Of a DNA stretch of 64,000 nucleotides, positions 25,203 to 39,232 are shown in pieces. The notes under the pieces are model-generated. The model was not told where the DNA came from, made no database searches, and saw only the letters and a list, made by a program, of their open reading frames with translations. Every line of letters starts with the position of its first letter. Position 1 is the first letter of the stretch. Position numbers and translations under genes: made by a program. Source of the DNA: Tanytarsus gracilentus (Eukaryota; Arthropoda; Insecta; Diptera; Chironomidae); assembly GCA_038502055.1 (NCBI GenBank), contig JAXRKN010000044.1:5232001-5296000 (forward strand), written 5' to 3'.

Positions 25203-25450
25203 TAGTGACCAGTTGAGGAAGGAAGACGCACTCACTAACTGACATTTTTATGACCTGTACTACCCATGTTAATCGACTAGATTAGATGGAGGAAGGTTGA
25301 AGATACCAAGACTTTTATAAAATTGGTTTTGACTATTCTGTTTAGTGTTTGTTTGTTTTGTAATGTGGGTGGGCCAGTGCCTAACAGCTTGTCAGGACTG
25401 AGGAAGGTTGTAGTGGCGGTAACTTTTATACAATGCCGTCGAAACCACCT
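25203..25450 (+). repeat. Diverged GAGGAAGG...ACTTTTATA subrepeats
   Basis: GAGGAAGG followed some 20-35 bp later by a TTTTTATGAC, ACTTTTATAAAATTG or ACTTTTATACAATGC block occurs three times (near 25213, 25289, 25400). This suggests a second, older repeat layer in the retroelement. Confidence 0.45.
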
Positions 25451-25893
25451 TTGATTTAATTTATTTTTCCAACTGCAATCGTAAGATTCAGTTGAGGCTG
25501 TGCTTAGTTGGAAACACTCAATGAGCGACTACAAGACTGTGTACAGCTGCTATTATTTCCGTTATGGGTAACAACGTCCAGATAGTTGGGTCTCCATGCT
25601 GGACGTCCATAACGTTTTATTTATTTATCTACGAAGAGGGGTTGTTCGATCGCTAGTATGTCTTTCTCAAGACGTATGTTGCAGCTCCCGAGGTGGGCGA
25701 TTCCCGCGGGGACGTCCATTGTTGAGGGGGAAAAAAGGGGTATTTATACTCTATTCTTAAGAGAAATCTTAAGAGTTCTGCATGGTTACGTTTTAAACCT
25801 TAACCTGGCTTTCGAGTTATGGAAAAGGAAACAAAAACGGGCGCGTCCATCCTGGTAACTCCAGAGTGCTACCTCTTTGTCATCTATCTATCT

Positions 25894-25915
25894 AGAAATT
25901 TATAAACGACGATGA
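25894..25915 (+). repeat. Target-site duplication, right copy (22 bp)
   Basis: Exact repeat of 24103-24124, directly after the ATCT tail. Confidence 0.85.
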
Positions 25916-26356
25916 CCGATGACGATGATTCATGGTGATGGATATTCGCGTTTTATCATTCATTTCACATATATACACACAACGTTGAGCCCTAACGAAC
26001 TGCATAAATAAACACACGAAATAAAAAATCCGCGCATATGGAAATCATCGTAAGGAATTTAGTTCACGAGATCTGTTTGCGCTTGCAATGTGCGCTTTTC
26101 AATATTTCTTCTTTATTTTTGCATTTGAGATCGTGCACACACATATCGCACATACGCGAGTAATGCGGTAAAATGTTCGTATGACTTTCAAGTAGGAGAG
26201 AGAAGGGAAAAACAACATTGGAATGAGACAGATTTGTTAATCTGATCGTTCTCCGCATATTGCATCCATTACAATTTTTTTGTGTTTACTTACAAATCTT
26301 CACGTACATCTGCACATGCAAATCCTTTAAGAGAGACAAAATTCTAGTTTTCCTCT

Positions 26357-26513
26357 TTGGATGCGGGAGAAATTTTAAAAATATCGCGATTCAAATTTTT
26401 CATTATTTAAAAAATAAAAGCCACGATTAAAATGGCAAAAATTAAGGTTCGAATCCTAAATTGCAAAAGTAAATTAAATGTTATTATTGAATTATTTTTT
26501 TCATCCCATTTAC
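26357..26513. repeat. Possible hairpin element with central B-box-like 12-mer
   Basis: Left end TTTGGATGCGGGAGAAATTT; the right end, reverse-complemented, is GTAAATGGGATGAAAAAAAT. The 12-mer at 26446-26457 lies near the middle, as in the element at 22261. Confidence 0.4.
26446..26457 (+). repeat. B-box-like 12-mer, copy 3
   Basis: Exact GGTTCGAATCCT, followed by AAATTG. Confidence 0.75.
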
Positions 26514-27587
26514 ACTCGCAACCCCGTCATGAATCTTAAACACAAAAAAAAATCTCTACTTGTGACACGTCACTCCAGCAGTAATTTGATCATTTAAATT
26601 ATTGTGTGTGTGGGAGAGCGAGCAGAAAGAATGCTTGAAGATTGATTTATTATCGCATCAAATCACGCCCGCTATGGCTGCGAAATGCATTTAGAGATCG
26701 ATGGTCGTGGCAAACACACATGCTAACAACATCTTGAAGAAGAAAAAAAATCCTTAAATTATCTTTCTCGAGCCTGAAGTAGATAAATCACATGAGAGAT
26801 GCATTTTTATTTTTAAACCCCAATTTTTTTTCCTTCGCGAGCCGTGCACACATACTCATAAAAATAATATAATGTTGAGATATGTTATGAGTTTTCATTA
26901 CTTATATTTTATTTTCGTAGAAGTTTCCGTCGCTGATGCGCTCTTGATGATGATCAACGATTTTAAGTGTGTGTGCATATTATATACGGGGGCCTTGATA
27001 TTTTTAGAATGAAAATTCTCGTTTTTTGCTCTTTTTCACATTCGGTGCTGTATGCTGCTGTGATATCTCACATATGCACTTCTTTATCGCGTACTCATTT
27101 CACTTTAAGATGAAAATTATTATTGATGAAATGTGGTGTGCACGGTGAGAAACGACTTGAGTGAACGAACCAAGATGATGATCACATGCAAAGACGGCTA
27201 TCTCAAGTATTTCGCCCCTGCTGAAGACACTTACACTCCGTGTCATGTCACACAGCTCTGAGGTTTATTAATATATGAATTTACATTTTTCGTGCAGCGA
27301 GAAGAAAAATGAGATTAAAATTGGAGCAAGAAATGAAGCTGAAGATTGACGCACCATCGCGATGACAGAGTGCAGTTTCTTCAATCTATTCCACATAGGA
27401 TTTTTATTTATTTATTTTTGATTGTCAGGCACGAATTTTGCGAAACATTTGAGAGGGAGAGAGGCTCAAGTTGGGTTTATTTTAATAATTCAGTGGCACG
27501 ATTTGAGGCAATTGAAAAAAGGCTCTTTTTCACATGTGCTCTATATTAGAGTTTGTTATGTAGACATTCTTCAAAAGTTGAGACATA

Positions 27588-27657
27588 CAAGGGATGGAAA
27601 ATTCAATTTATAAAAACTTATAAAATCATCGAAAATTTCGAAAAGTTTTACCTTCTC
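27588..27657. repeat. Possible hairpin element
   Basis: Left end CAAGGGATGGAAAATTC; right end GAAAAGTTTTACCTTCTC. Imperfect pairing, about 70 bp. Confidence 0.35.
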
Positions 27658-30600
27658 AACTGTCTTTGAAAAATAGACACACAAAAATCGACTTTGTGCA
27701 ATTTTTCAGCATGTGCACCATTAATTGTTTGATTGATGGCTTTTTCCATTTAAATTTTTTCTCTCTTTGCTCTCTCCCCATTTTTATTGCCTTTGAAAGT
27801 TTTCTTTCAAAAGCGCATACAAAAGTTGAATTTCATCATCAGCCACCGAGAGTGATTGCTGACTGGCTACCGAATGGCAAAGTGCTTCGGAGAAAAATTA
27901 ATAGCATTTTTTGTGTCGCATTGTAGCACCTTTGCATCAAAAACATTAAATCAACCAGTAATTTATGCTGCCATTCAACATAAATCCAATTTTATATTTA
28001 AATTAAATATATGTGCACCTTTTTTTTATTTCACTTACACAATTCCGAGAGAGTGAAGAGAATTGAAGTAATGGTGCCTTTATAAAGCATAAATTATGTG
28101 CAAAACATGTGCTCTCTCTGCATATCCCCATCACATCATACATGTGTGTAATTCCAGAAGACTTCGTTAAATACATTTTAAGCTCAAGAAGCGAATTTAA
28201 ATTAAATTAAAGACTGGTAAAGGAGAGAGAGAAAAATTATAATTAGATTTCATCGTTCGCGACTCTACTTGCTACTGCGAGACCAGCCGGATTGTGATTG
28301 CAAATCAAAATGCAATTAAAATTGAATATGTTGAGTGAGCTCGAGTTGATGAGTCGAATATCAATTGAACGCAGATGGGAGTAATGGGAGCACTTGTTCA
28401 TGTTTTAATTATATAAAGGAGTTAAACTCAATTATTTTTAAATACTTGTAAGAAGTTTAAAAAAATTATGTTTTTTATATTATAAAGGACTTTAATACAT
28501 GAATATATAATTTTTGGACGCAGAAAAATAGCATAAAATATTTTAAAAAATTTCCTCCCCTTTTACTCCACTAATCCAATCTGATCATATCCCGATCGTT
28601 AGCAGAAGCTTTTTACATCAATAAAAATCATGTAAAGCATTAACAGCTCATAATTTTCAAAACTTTATTGAGACTAATTTTTATTCTATAAAAATTGGAG
28701 CGAATTTACTTTCCATACGGCCGACACTTAAGGCTGAAATTTATTAATTAATTAAACTGACGTTTATAAGCGACGCGATCATCATGCGCGAGATGAGAAG
28801 ATGACAATGATGATTGGCAAAGAAAAATATCCACATAGAAATGATTTTCACTTAAATGTAATCCAATTAATTTGCAGTCGGAGGAGCACAATGCTGTTTG
28901 TTGTTGAGAAATCTCTCTCTCACTCGCCGCGACTCTAATGATTAGTTTGCGCAAGACGATATTAATTGAGATTTTCTGCTTCGGCTGTATGTGGACGTCG
29001 TAATCACCTTCACGAACCGTAATTTTCCTCGCTGCTCATTATTCACATCGATTTTAAAACTTTTCCCCAAAAAAAAGCAAAAATTATATATTTTTTAAAA
29101 GCCCCCAAATTTATTTTCTAATCCATTAACGTTTTATCGATGGAAAATTGCCCGATTTCAGACACATTGCGGAAAAATGTTTTGGAATAATTAAATTTCT
29201 AAAAAATTAATGTGCTCTATGGATTTCTTTATGTAATTTTTTTTTTCAATTTCTTTAACAATCATTTTGATTATATTGCCATGGCCATAATTAATATCGA
29301 TTTTATATTTCTCCATGCTGTTGTTGCAGATCGATCAAAAAAATGTTTTAAATAATTTTGTTTTTTTGCGAACTCACATTGTGCACATCAAGGCAAAATG
29401 TTTTCGAGGATTTTCAATAACCTAATTGAGATTTTTTTTGTGAAAAATAAAATTTCCATCCCTCGCACGATCTCTTAGGTGCACTTGATTAAAAAATCTT
29501 TTAAACACTGTTGCATTTATGGATAATTGGCAACGTGTGCCCAATGAGCTTGATGCACGATAGATTGAAATCAATTTACGCACTTTTTTCTCTCTTTTTA
29601 ATTTTGTACACTTTCGATCGGAACTCACTCGGAATTCGTAATTCGAATGTTGATATTGAAAAAAATTGCTCTCGCCAAATTAAGAAGTCAATTGTAATTA
29701 AATGGATTTTACTTTACGTCTCTCGCAATTAAGCAGTAATTTTTTAAAATTGATTTGTGGTGGAAAAATATTTTTGATCTCATAAAGAAAACTTTTAATT
29801 TTTTCCGCATAAATTTTTGGCTGAACTAAATCCATCACTTTGTGATCGTCATTATGAAAATTATCATTGCATCACTTTCGATTTTTATTAATTATTTTTT
29901 TAAAAAAATTAAATTATCGCGTCACTTTTATTTTTCATCGTTACTCACTTTTCTCGCCACACGCGTCCTAAATTAAAATGTTTTGTCAACAGATCATCAT
30001 CGTCGCATCGGCCGAACGCACGATGAAGTGGAGAAGAAAAGTGGACTTTAAATTAATAAATTATCATAAATTTGTATGTTTATGAGTGCGCTTTAAGCGA
30101 CTCAATTTAATATATCGAGGGAAAAAAAGAAGGAAGGAAAATAAATCGTAAAATGTCAGCGCGGAATCACTTTGAAGATGAGTGAGAGAGAGAAGAGCTT
30201 TTGTCTTTTCGAGTGAGTGAGAGAGAAGATTTGACTCATGTGCGTCAAAAAAATGATTTCGCGGCGCTTAAAGAGATTTGATTTAATGTGAAACTTCCGC
30301 CACATTCTGATTGCTTGAATGCGTTATCGTTATTATGTGAGCTGGGAATTTAACAATCTTTTTTTTGCGACTGATCAAATGCCTCAAAAAAAACATTCAG
30401 ATTTTCCTCTTTGATTAAAAATCGGTTTCTCTGCCATTCCACGATAATTTCCATATCAAAAAGCAATTTTCATACAATTCCCATCTCTTCACCGATAATT
30501 TACGTAAAATTCCTCCTTTGTTTGCTCCATGTGGTAAAAAGTTTTTTTTTTGAGAATGTTCTCATTAAAGAGGAGATCAAGAAAACGGAAATTAAATTGA

Positions 30601-33600
30601 TTTTGTGTTTGGTTGGATTTTATCATTTTCTGCCTTCGTTTTATTGCTTCACTTTTTTTTTGTTTCACTTCTTTAACTGTGTGTGAATGTAAAATGTGGA
30701 AAAGAATGATAAAAGAACAAAAAAGAGACGAATTCGATACATTCTTGTGAGTGAGATTAACCAACGATATCTGTATGAAATCGATTCGATATCTCTTTTG
30801 ATTATTTTACGTTTGTGTGCTGCTAGAAGTGTTTGAGGTATGAGTTGTGAAGGAATCGAGAGGAAATGAGATTTAATAAAGAACTTTTAAGACTCACTCG
30901 ATAACAAAGAGTCATTTGAAGTTGGGATGAAGAGAAGAGGGAAAAAATATCAAAACTCTTTTAGGAGCTGTTAATTCATCATGTCCATGTGCGGTGATTT
31001 AAATTTTTCAACCTCTATTATTTAAGTCTTAAAATTTTTAGCAATTTGGAAATTTAAAAAAATAACGATTTTTCAAAATTTGAATTTAATTTGAAATTAA
31101 AATTTTCAATATCAATTTTTAAATTATTTAAAACTTTAACGATCACTAAAATTTTAAATCTTCCTGAAAAAAACTCAAATCTCCTCACATGAACTCAAGC
31201 CATATAAAAAATACGAAACTAATTAATCACTTTTTATGATTTTGGTTTGAGGGTTAATCGTTAGCGAGAGAGAATGAATATACGGGACGGTCTTGAGTAG
31301 CGAAAATCCGGCTGATTGTACAATTCTTCGCATTTGTCAAGAGCTCTCTGCGGCCATATGAAGCACAAAATCCCTCCAGAGACACTCGAATGATAAGACA
31401 GATTTTTTCTTCTTACACGGTCTCACGATTTATTCCTGCTCTCCAAATCCACAACACAGTCAAATCATTATTTATTTATCATTCCATTCTTGAGAAGAAA
31501 AAAAGAGTTTATGAACGATGACGAGGTAGAAGATGAAGAATAAAAGTCAATTTTCAGGTAGGTAGAAGAAGACATGCGAGCAAGAGATAGATAACAATTT
31601 CAAGACAGAAAATATCAATCATTTTTAGTTTCTCTGGGAGTGTAGGAGAGACTGAATATTGTTACTCCAAAATAAACACACCACACGGCCAGAACAATGG
31701 AATGTATAGAGTGCGAGAGATTTGAATATGAAATTGTATTTATTTCATCGCCATATTTGAAGAGATTGTGTGATGAAGTCATGAATCTCCTCCACTCCAT
31801 ATCAACAATATCTCTCTAGCGATTTTCTGCATTGAGCTCACCTCCCAATTTAAGAGAGCTTTAACTTCGTGAGTGATGTGACATTGAAGACATTTTTTTA
31901 GTATGTGGAGTCAAGCTTGACAGTTTAATATAAAAAATATAAAATTTTATAACGTATTTTAAAATTTCAAAAAATATTCTCAAATTTTTAAACTTAATAA
32001 AGACGTTACATTTAAAATATCAAAATTCTTGAAATCATCTCATCATAATTTCATAATAATCTTTCGTGTTCCTTCATTGAACCTCACCTTAAAATATCAT
32101 TGAATCTCCTTTTGATATTTACGAAATAAAAAAATATATAAATGTAAGCACGACGATGATGATGATAAGTTCTTTTATCTCTCACTCTTGTTCTTTCTTC
32201 CTCGGGAAAAGAAATTCTTTTGCTCGTCTTGGCAGGCGAATGTATTCGAAAATAACAAAAAATTATTCAACGTTATCCATCATGATCGCTTCGCGTTAAA
32301 GTCAGACCATGAGCGAGGCTCTCTTGTATTTAAATTTAAAGTGTGACGACGACTGCTTTTTCAATTATATATATTGCGCTCGCTTGGAATATATCAAAAA
32401 ATCGTCTCATGATAATTAAATAGTTTAACTGCTTTAGAGAGAGAGAAAGAGCACTGTGTACAATCATTAGTTCACGATTTTGCTGTCACACGAAATGAAA
32501 TTTAAATTCGCTCTCACATTTTTTTCGCTCATGATCTGATTTTATGATTAGAATGTACAAATGGACGTTTTAAGTGAGTTGTGGTATTTTTCTATCTATT
32601 TAATTTTTTTACATAAAAAAATAAATTTAAATTTTTCAATTTTATGAAAGCAAAAGTTTTATGTGCTTCCAAAAATGTCACATCTAGCACCTCTTAAGCT
32701 GTTTAGATTTTTTTTCGTCTTTTAATATTTGCCGTTCTCACAAATCTCACTTTTCATCTCCTCATTGAATATCGCCGACAACGAAATGGCAAATAAAATG
32801 TTGAGAAGATGAGGAAGGAAGAAAAAGCTTGCAATTAGAGAGAGCGTTAGTGCTGGGAGGCAGCCGTGATTTAAATGAATCTGCAACAGAGTTGATCTTT
32901 CGTAGACGAAAAATACAAATAAAGATTCAAGAAGTTGAATCCAAATGAAATTAAATCGAGTTTCCACTTCTTATTAAAATCAGCATGATTAAATCTAGGA
33001 AGTGAGTCACACAGACGAGGTGAAACGATACTCTCGTACACTCATTTAATTGCAAAAATAAAATTCAATATTTTATGAATTAGAGAAAAAGAAAATGATC
33101 ATCATAAAGTCGTTCTAGTTACATGCACCGTGCTCGAGCACACACTCGTATAACAAAAAAAAACATTATGGCTTGAGAAAATAAGCGAGAACTTGCCTTT
33201 GATCATCATCAACAGCTCGACGGAGACTTGAAAATTAAAATATTAAATATATAAAATTGGGAGCGCACACAATGGCGCAATGTCGATTACATTGTGATTA
33301 AAAAGAACCTTCCCACGCCGTAGTTCATCAGACAAACACCACAGCTAAAAAATTTATAATAGGAATCGTAAAAAAAGTATTGTAATATCCGCTTTTGCTA
33401 AAGAAGATCGAAATGACTGTTGAATGGCTGCAAGAGTGTAAAAGGAAGAAATACGAGCCGAGAATTATCAGAGAAATCAATCAAAATGCTCGCTACACGA
33501 AATTTGTGTAACATAAATTTTTTACACAAAGAAAATTTCAAAAAAAAAGATTTTCCAATTTTAGCAAGGTGTGAAAAGTTTTGAAGAGATTTTATAAAAA

Positions 33601-34750
33601 ATTATTCATGAAAACACATCTGAAAGTTTCCTCGCCCTGTCATTCTACATCTTTTTTTCTTTATTTACATTTTATTTTTATTATTTTAATATTATTCCTT
33701 CGTCGTCTTTTGTTCGAGGCACTTTTTCCTCTTTCAATTGAAATGAGCTACAAAGAGCTCTTGTAGTGCTCTGACTCTCTATTATATGCTAAATAACTTT
33801 ATTATTTTTAACGCTATGCATATGTAAAGAACTCCAGTTAGCGATGTGTGATGGGTGATGTGTCGTTCGCTTGTCTTGTCTTGTGTCTATTGTACACATT
33901 TGATGATGGAGAGCAATTGCAAATCGGTGGAAAAAGAGTTTCTACTTGTTTAGTGGCTTTAAAAAAAGTTATAGTTCAAGTTTTCACATCACGAATATGC
34001 CATAATTTATCGAAATGTGCAATTTACCTCGATATTTTTTTTATATTCTCCCTTTAGTTTTTTTTCTATCGATCACTTCGGATTGAATGTGAACATGCTC
34101 AGTCGAGTGGATGCGGGAGGGTCAAAGTTGCTCTTTTGAAAAATCGAGATCTGATTCAGTGCGTAAGAGAGATGAAATATGGCAGAGTTTAAAATTTATT
34201 TATTAAGGGGCAGATCACTCCTAAGTTGCGTGGAAAATATTGAAAGGATCAAGGATAAAAATCTAAGTTCGCACATTTTAAAAACAAAGTAAAAAACCTT
34301 GAATTAACTTTAACATCTCAGAATTAAATTATTGCTTGTATCAATGATGACGGCTTGAGTATTCCATGCTGAGTCGCTCAATGAAAAATATTACCATCGC
34401 AAATTTAGAAGCCACAGCTGTCACAAAGTCCGTCCGACTTTGACTATATGCGAATTGGCTACAACAGCAGCAGAGAGCATCTGAAGCGTGAAGGTCTTAT
34501 CTAATCAGCCATCAACGCCGCTCTATGTAAATTTCACAAGCTCTTAATCGCCATGGAAATTAAGTTTTCAGCTCGCTACGCCGTTTCGGTTCTCAATTAA
34601 ATAATTAATTACCGAACAATGTAATATGATGTTGTTTCATTATGAATATACGGGCGGGCACTACTTGCTGGTTTCTGCGTTATAATTTTTATTAATTTTT
34701 TTCAACTAAATTAATTTAATTTTTGCACTAATGGATTTTCGTGCAGGTCA

Positions 34751-34849
34751 GAGGGGTGGAACACTTAATATGTTAAAAAAACTTGTCAATGTCTTAAGAT
34801 TTAAACTCAGTTTGACCTTTAACAGATTTAAAAGTGTCCAACCATTTCG
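34751..34849. repeat. Hairpin element, about 99 bp
   Basis: Left end GAGGGGTGGAACACTT pairs with right end AAAGTGTCCAACCATTTCG. AT-rich interior, no coding capacity. Confidence 0.6.
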
Positions 34850-36078
34850 ATTTGCAATTTAATGTGATCAACATACGCATACTCAACACTTTAATGCAAG
34901 CTCATATCCTTTCCTATAGGTGCTATCTGGCAGAGATTAATTACACCTCACTCATAGTTATGTCTTGACAAATTGCATTATAAATTGGTGGTAATTATTA
35001 GCATGCGCAAAAAAATTATTATTAATACACGAGTAATTTCCTAATGTCTTGTCACTCTCTTTTTTTTCCAACCTGCACATTAAGTGACAGATTTGGACAT
35101 AAATTCGTTTGCTAGGAAATGGATTAATTAAGAGAATTCTTTTTTTATAAGAGTTCGAAGAGCTTTTTTGACAACGTCATGACGTCTCTTGTCGAGGCCA
35201 CAAGTTTGGAAATTTATGATTTTAATTTACGATTTCAGCTCTTTGTGGTTAATTTGTTAACATGATTTTGCTTTAATTAATCTCATGAGCTAATTATATT
35301 TAAAATAAGAGCTTTTTATGCGGCAAGCTTCTTTCCGTCATCTCGCCAGTTTTTTTTTCCTTTTTGTGATTGACTCGATGGGCATGTGAATATTTGCGAA
35401 TTTAATTCAGACCAAGGTTATCAAAATGAAACTCAGTGGAAAATGAAACACCATAAAAAATTAATATGATGGCTGTTGATTGATCGGTGATCTATCATTT
35501 GCAAATGGATTCAAAAAAAATATTTTCCCACATCAAAATGACATAAGCTTGATGGCTTTATGCTAATTGTTTTCATTTATGCTTTTAATGGTTGTTGCTT
35601 TTAAGTGGAGTAGGAGGACGCGACCACCCGAAATTCATTCGAACGAGATATCGATTACGCTTGCGAAGGCAAAGTAAGAGCTACAAAAAGTGCATGAACA
35701 TAAGCGTCGACCCCTTAAGTGACCTCCATTTCGTGTGTGATCGCGTTGTACCAGTTTACTGTCAAAACATAAATTGTAATTAACATTTTTCCACTTCGCA
35801 CCTCTCCAATTTTTTTCCTGCCTTTCGAAAAAAAGAACTTCAAATGATTTCTTTAAGCCTAAGCGATATTTTTTTGCAAGCGCTAGCAAAAGCACGTTAG
35901 TGTCTCATTTATTACTTTTTTGTGCATTACACAACACTTTAACTAGCAATTCCGCCAGAGCAAGAAAACATGAAGAGAGTTAGCAATATAATTTATTATA
36001 ATAAATAATCGAATGCCTTCAATGTCTATCTTAAAAATACATATCTGATGGTTATTGCAATGCAATGTAAAATTTATT

Positions 36079-36144
36079 GGAGGTTGGACACTTTGGATTG
36101 TGTTAAGTTCCTTGAATTATAAAATTAAGTGTTCCCACCCCTCA
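36079..36144. repeat. Hairpin element, about 66 bp
   Basis: Left end GGAGGTTGGACACTT; right end AAGTGTTCCCACCCCTCA. One of the shortest and cleanest members. Confidence 0.65.
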
Positions 36145-37559
36145 CAATTGCACTAAATTACTTCACATTTCGCTACCTCATTGTCTTAAATCGTTTGTTA
36201 GATTAAAAAAATTAAATAAAGAGAACAAGCGCAAAGTTAAATTCTTAATATGGACATGATGGAAAACATGGAAGCATGAAAAAACTGTTGAAGTCACGTT
36301 ACTTATTGCGAAACACACCACCAGCACCTCATTCGCGCTCAATCGATTGATCTTATTGTAAAGTGAACTGATATCGAAAACTACAAAAGCGTCTTCGCAT
36401 TTTTCCGCGTTTAAAGCTATTCAAATTGTAGCGTGTGAACTGAAAAAAAAGTCTTCCATATTTGGATTTTATGCTGCTCCTCTTCGGTCCAATCAAGATG
36501 AGCACTTTTCTATGCACGATGATGGGAAACTAAATGGTTATTTAATTTTTTTTGTAACCAGAAACTATGACGCCGTTTGTTAAAAAAATAAATTCCCAAT
36601 CGACTGCCAGAATTTCCATTATCATGAAATACATTTCATAACTTCACCACATATCGTGCCAATGAAAGTGCATTTTAAAATTGCTGAGCTGCAATTTTTC
36701 ACTTTTCAAATCAGCAGTGCTTGGAATATATCAACATAGGAAGGCGAGAGGCGCATAAATGGTAATCACGTTTCAACTGTGGTTGATCAGCATAAAATCA
36801 TCTTGCCTCGCGCGAGTTGATAACAAAATCACGTGAAGCATGTGCAATAGTTAAAAAAATAACACTAAAACACACAAGGGAAATGTTACGATTGCATCAT
36901 AAATAAATTTTTCAACATAAACAACATTCCTCGCCCTGATAGCACTGCAATTTGCTGCAATCGATAAAATGTTCATCTGATATATGTGTGTTTATGCATT
37001 GTGTGGCGAGAGAGAGAATGAAATAATGAGTTTAGGAAAATTGCAAATTGATATTTGTGGGTAACGTTTACTGAAAATTATTATTGGTGCACTTTAGAAG
37101 TGCTTAATTTAGTTAAAATGTTTGATTTAAAAAAATTTAATTGAATTTCTTTAAATCTTAAAATTTATCTTTTTCAAAGTCCATCATCCCTTTTTTATTA
37201 TCCTAACTTTATCACAATTGCACACGACAGTCAGTCGACGTTGGCAGTAAAAAAAGTTTAATTGTATTTGCGCATATCGCAAAATACGCGATGGCACAAA
37301 AATAAATAGAGAGAGAAAAGTTTTTGTCGAGTTGAGTGGCAACATAGACTCGATAGTAGGTTTGAGGAATCGCCAGTCATAGGAAAATGCAACGAAATGG
37401 AAACAAAAAAATATAAATGTATGGCAGACGGTAACGCAAACATGCGAAAAATTTTCCATTTTTGTTATCACACAATTTTAATCGATTTTTAATTATACAA
37501 TCGTGGAGCTTGTCGTCGTGGTGAGTGCTTGAATGTATGTGAATATGTAATCAAAGTTT

Positions 37560-37687
37560 GAGGGTGGGAAACTCTTTTTAACAAGATTTTTGATATTGTT
37601 TCATTTTTCAATCTGTTCCTATTTGGTTAAAAAATTAGTCAAATTTTTGAGTCTTTAATTTTCTAATCGAGTGTTTCATTTTCCACA
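37560..37687. repeat. Possible hairpin element, about 128 bp
   Basis: Left end GAGGGTGGGAAACTCTTTT; right end GAGTGTTTCATTTTCCACA. The right end carries GAAACACT-type sequence also found inside the 22261 element. Confidence 0.45.
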
Positions 37688-38073
37688 ATGTTTCATTCTG
37701 ATATCATAAAATATTAAGGGTCTAAGTCGCACACCCTTGATAACATCGGAAGTTTCTTCACATTCGAATGCATTAAAATCGCAAATTTTGCAACTAAATG
37801 ATCTGAATTTGAAAATGTGCATGTGCATAAAACAAAAGGCGAAATGAGGAAAAGCCATCATCCAGCCATCCATACACACATGGAGTTTTCATTTTCACTG
37901 AGCAGCAACATTTATTTATAATGCAATTTATGTACGTACGTGTGGTTACTGGCACACTAGATACTAGATTTTCCGCAAACTGCAAAGTCGATTGAAAACG
38001 AAAGTTTAATGCTTTTTTTTCGCTTTGTTACTCCACTACCTCATTCGCTGATTGCATCTCTTCTTGCTTTAGA

Positions 38074-38104
38074 AATAATAATAATAATGATGATGATGAT
38101 GATG
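38074..38104. repeat. AAT/GAT compound microsatellite
   Basis: About five AAT units run directly into about five GAT units. Confidence 0.85.
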
Positions 38105-38414
38105 CGACTCAATGCCGTTATAGAGTGAGAGGAAGAAAACTCGCCTTTTATATTTCGCGAGGATGAGGAAGATTAGATGAGGAAGATAATCTAGTTGTAG
38201 AAAAAAATACTACAAGAAATTGTGTTTGATTTTTAACAGCACATAGCGTCGAGTGTTGCGATGAAAAGCGAAAAAAGTAGATTACGAGCAGAAGATTAAG
38301 AGGAGACGCTCAACACACATGTTGTAGATCGAAATCTTAAAGTACATTGTATGCCGATGGTGGCGATATGTTGGGTCGTTCTTAGTTGAAATTTTAAAAT
38401 TAAAATTTTATTTT

Positions 38415-38451
38415 ATTAATTTTTTCTTCTTTTTTCTCTTTCTAGGTGAGT
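38415..38451 (+). promoter_or_regulatory. Recursive-splicing ratchet point 1 (zero-length exon)
   Basis: A long pyrimidine tract (TTTTTTCTTCTTTTTTCTC) leads to TCTAG at 38441-38445. It is followed with no gap by GTGAGT (38446-38451), a perfect 5' splice site. The form YnNYAG|GTRAGT is that of recursive splice sites in long fly introns: splicing to the AG regenerates a donor. It lies 21.8 kb from the ZAD exon donor, on the same strand. Function is inferred from sequence. Confidence 0.75.
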
Positions 38452-39232
38452 CTCAAAGTGCTTAACATCAAACTTGTATGTATGAAAAAAAGTCCGAAAA
38501 AATTTATTTGCTTACATTTTGACCCTTAACCCTACTCAATTTCTATTTGCACTCATGCACCTTTAGTGTTGCTAATGAGGCGATCTAGTTATGCGCCTGG
38601 AGATGCATCTTGATTATGTTGCATTTCGGTACTCACTTGGGGCTGCTTACTCTAGAGCCCAACGACAGGAAAATTTATTATGATTTTATTCTGCACACAA
38701 CATACTTTTAACACACAAACTGATTATGCTCGCGCTATGTAGTTTTTTTTCGTGTAAATATCGATGAGAAAAAGCGCAACAAAAATGTGAATGAAATCAA
38801 TTTTATTTTTTTAATGAGCCTGAGAGAGCTTAGCTGCTGCGGCGTGCACACAACGGCAAGTGCTTGTGATATAAGCGACTTAGAGACATAAAAATAAATT
38901 TAATGAGGAACTAAATTAGTGCACCGTATTTGTGCAATTCGCTGGATGATTTGAGCGGAGGTAAAAGCTCTCGATGTTAGCCATTACACAGCAATTGTGG
39001 TGCATATGGAACTGCAAGGAGGAAAAGCTCAAGCATTAATTAAGCTGATTTATGCAAATGAGACGAGTTAATAAACTTATATATGGTCATAAAATGAGCA
39101 TGTTCATGATTACATATATTTTTTTGTGTCTGTGCTTTACTCGGAAAATTAGCATCTCCAAGTGCCTGCTTGAGATTTTCAAAAGAGATGTTTTAATTGC
39201 AGACCGACTGATTAAAAATTGCAGTGAATTTG

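Larger units (their letters stand above)
24125..25893 (+). mobile_element. 1.77-kb retroelement-like insertion (non-LTR/SINE-like, non-autonomous)
   Basis: It is bounded by an exact 22-bp direct repeat (24103-24124, 25894-25915), too long for common DNA transposons and typical of target-primed non-LTR insertion. The 3' end is a short ATCT tail (CATCTATCTATCT), as in some LINE/SINE families; there is no terminal inverted repeat or LTR. Inside: a 24282-24376 hairpin, four tandem units (24611-25115), and a GC-richer section (about 25150-25870) unlike the surrounding intron. The longest frame near the 3' end (25658-25858) is 66 codons and starts with ATG, with no recognisable reverse transcriptase. 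The orientation is set by the tail. A fragment of a longer element is an alternative, but a fragment would still need its 3' end here. Confidence 0.75.
16691..38445 (+). other. Giant intron, segment 1 (donor to first ratchet point)
   Basis: 21.8 kb from the GTGAGT donor after the ZAD exon to the zero-length junction at 38445/38446. AT-rich, with very frequent GAGAG/CTCTC and TGTGTG short runs. It contains the 1.77-kb retroelement at 24125-25893, several hairpin elements and two B-box-like 12-mers. Open frames are short and unsupported on both strands. No exon with a second ZAD Cys pair or a C2H2 finger was found. Confidence 0.6.

Noticed and set aside
31545..31562. ATTTTCAG|GTAGGT as a further ratchet point
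   Set aside because: The pyrimidine tract is very short and follows a purine-rich stretch; the donor is GTAGGT, weaker than the three accepted sites.
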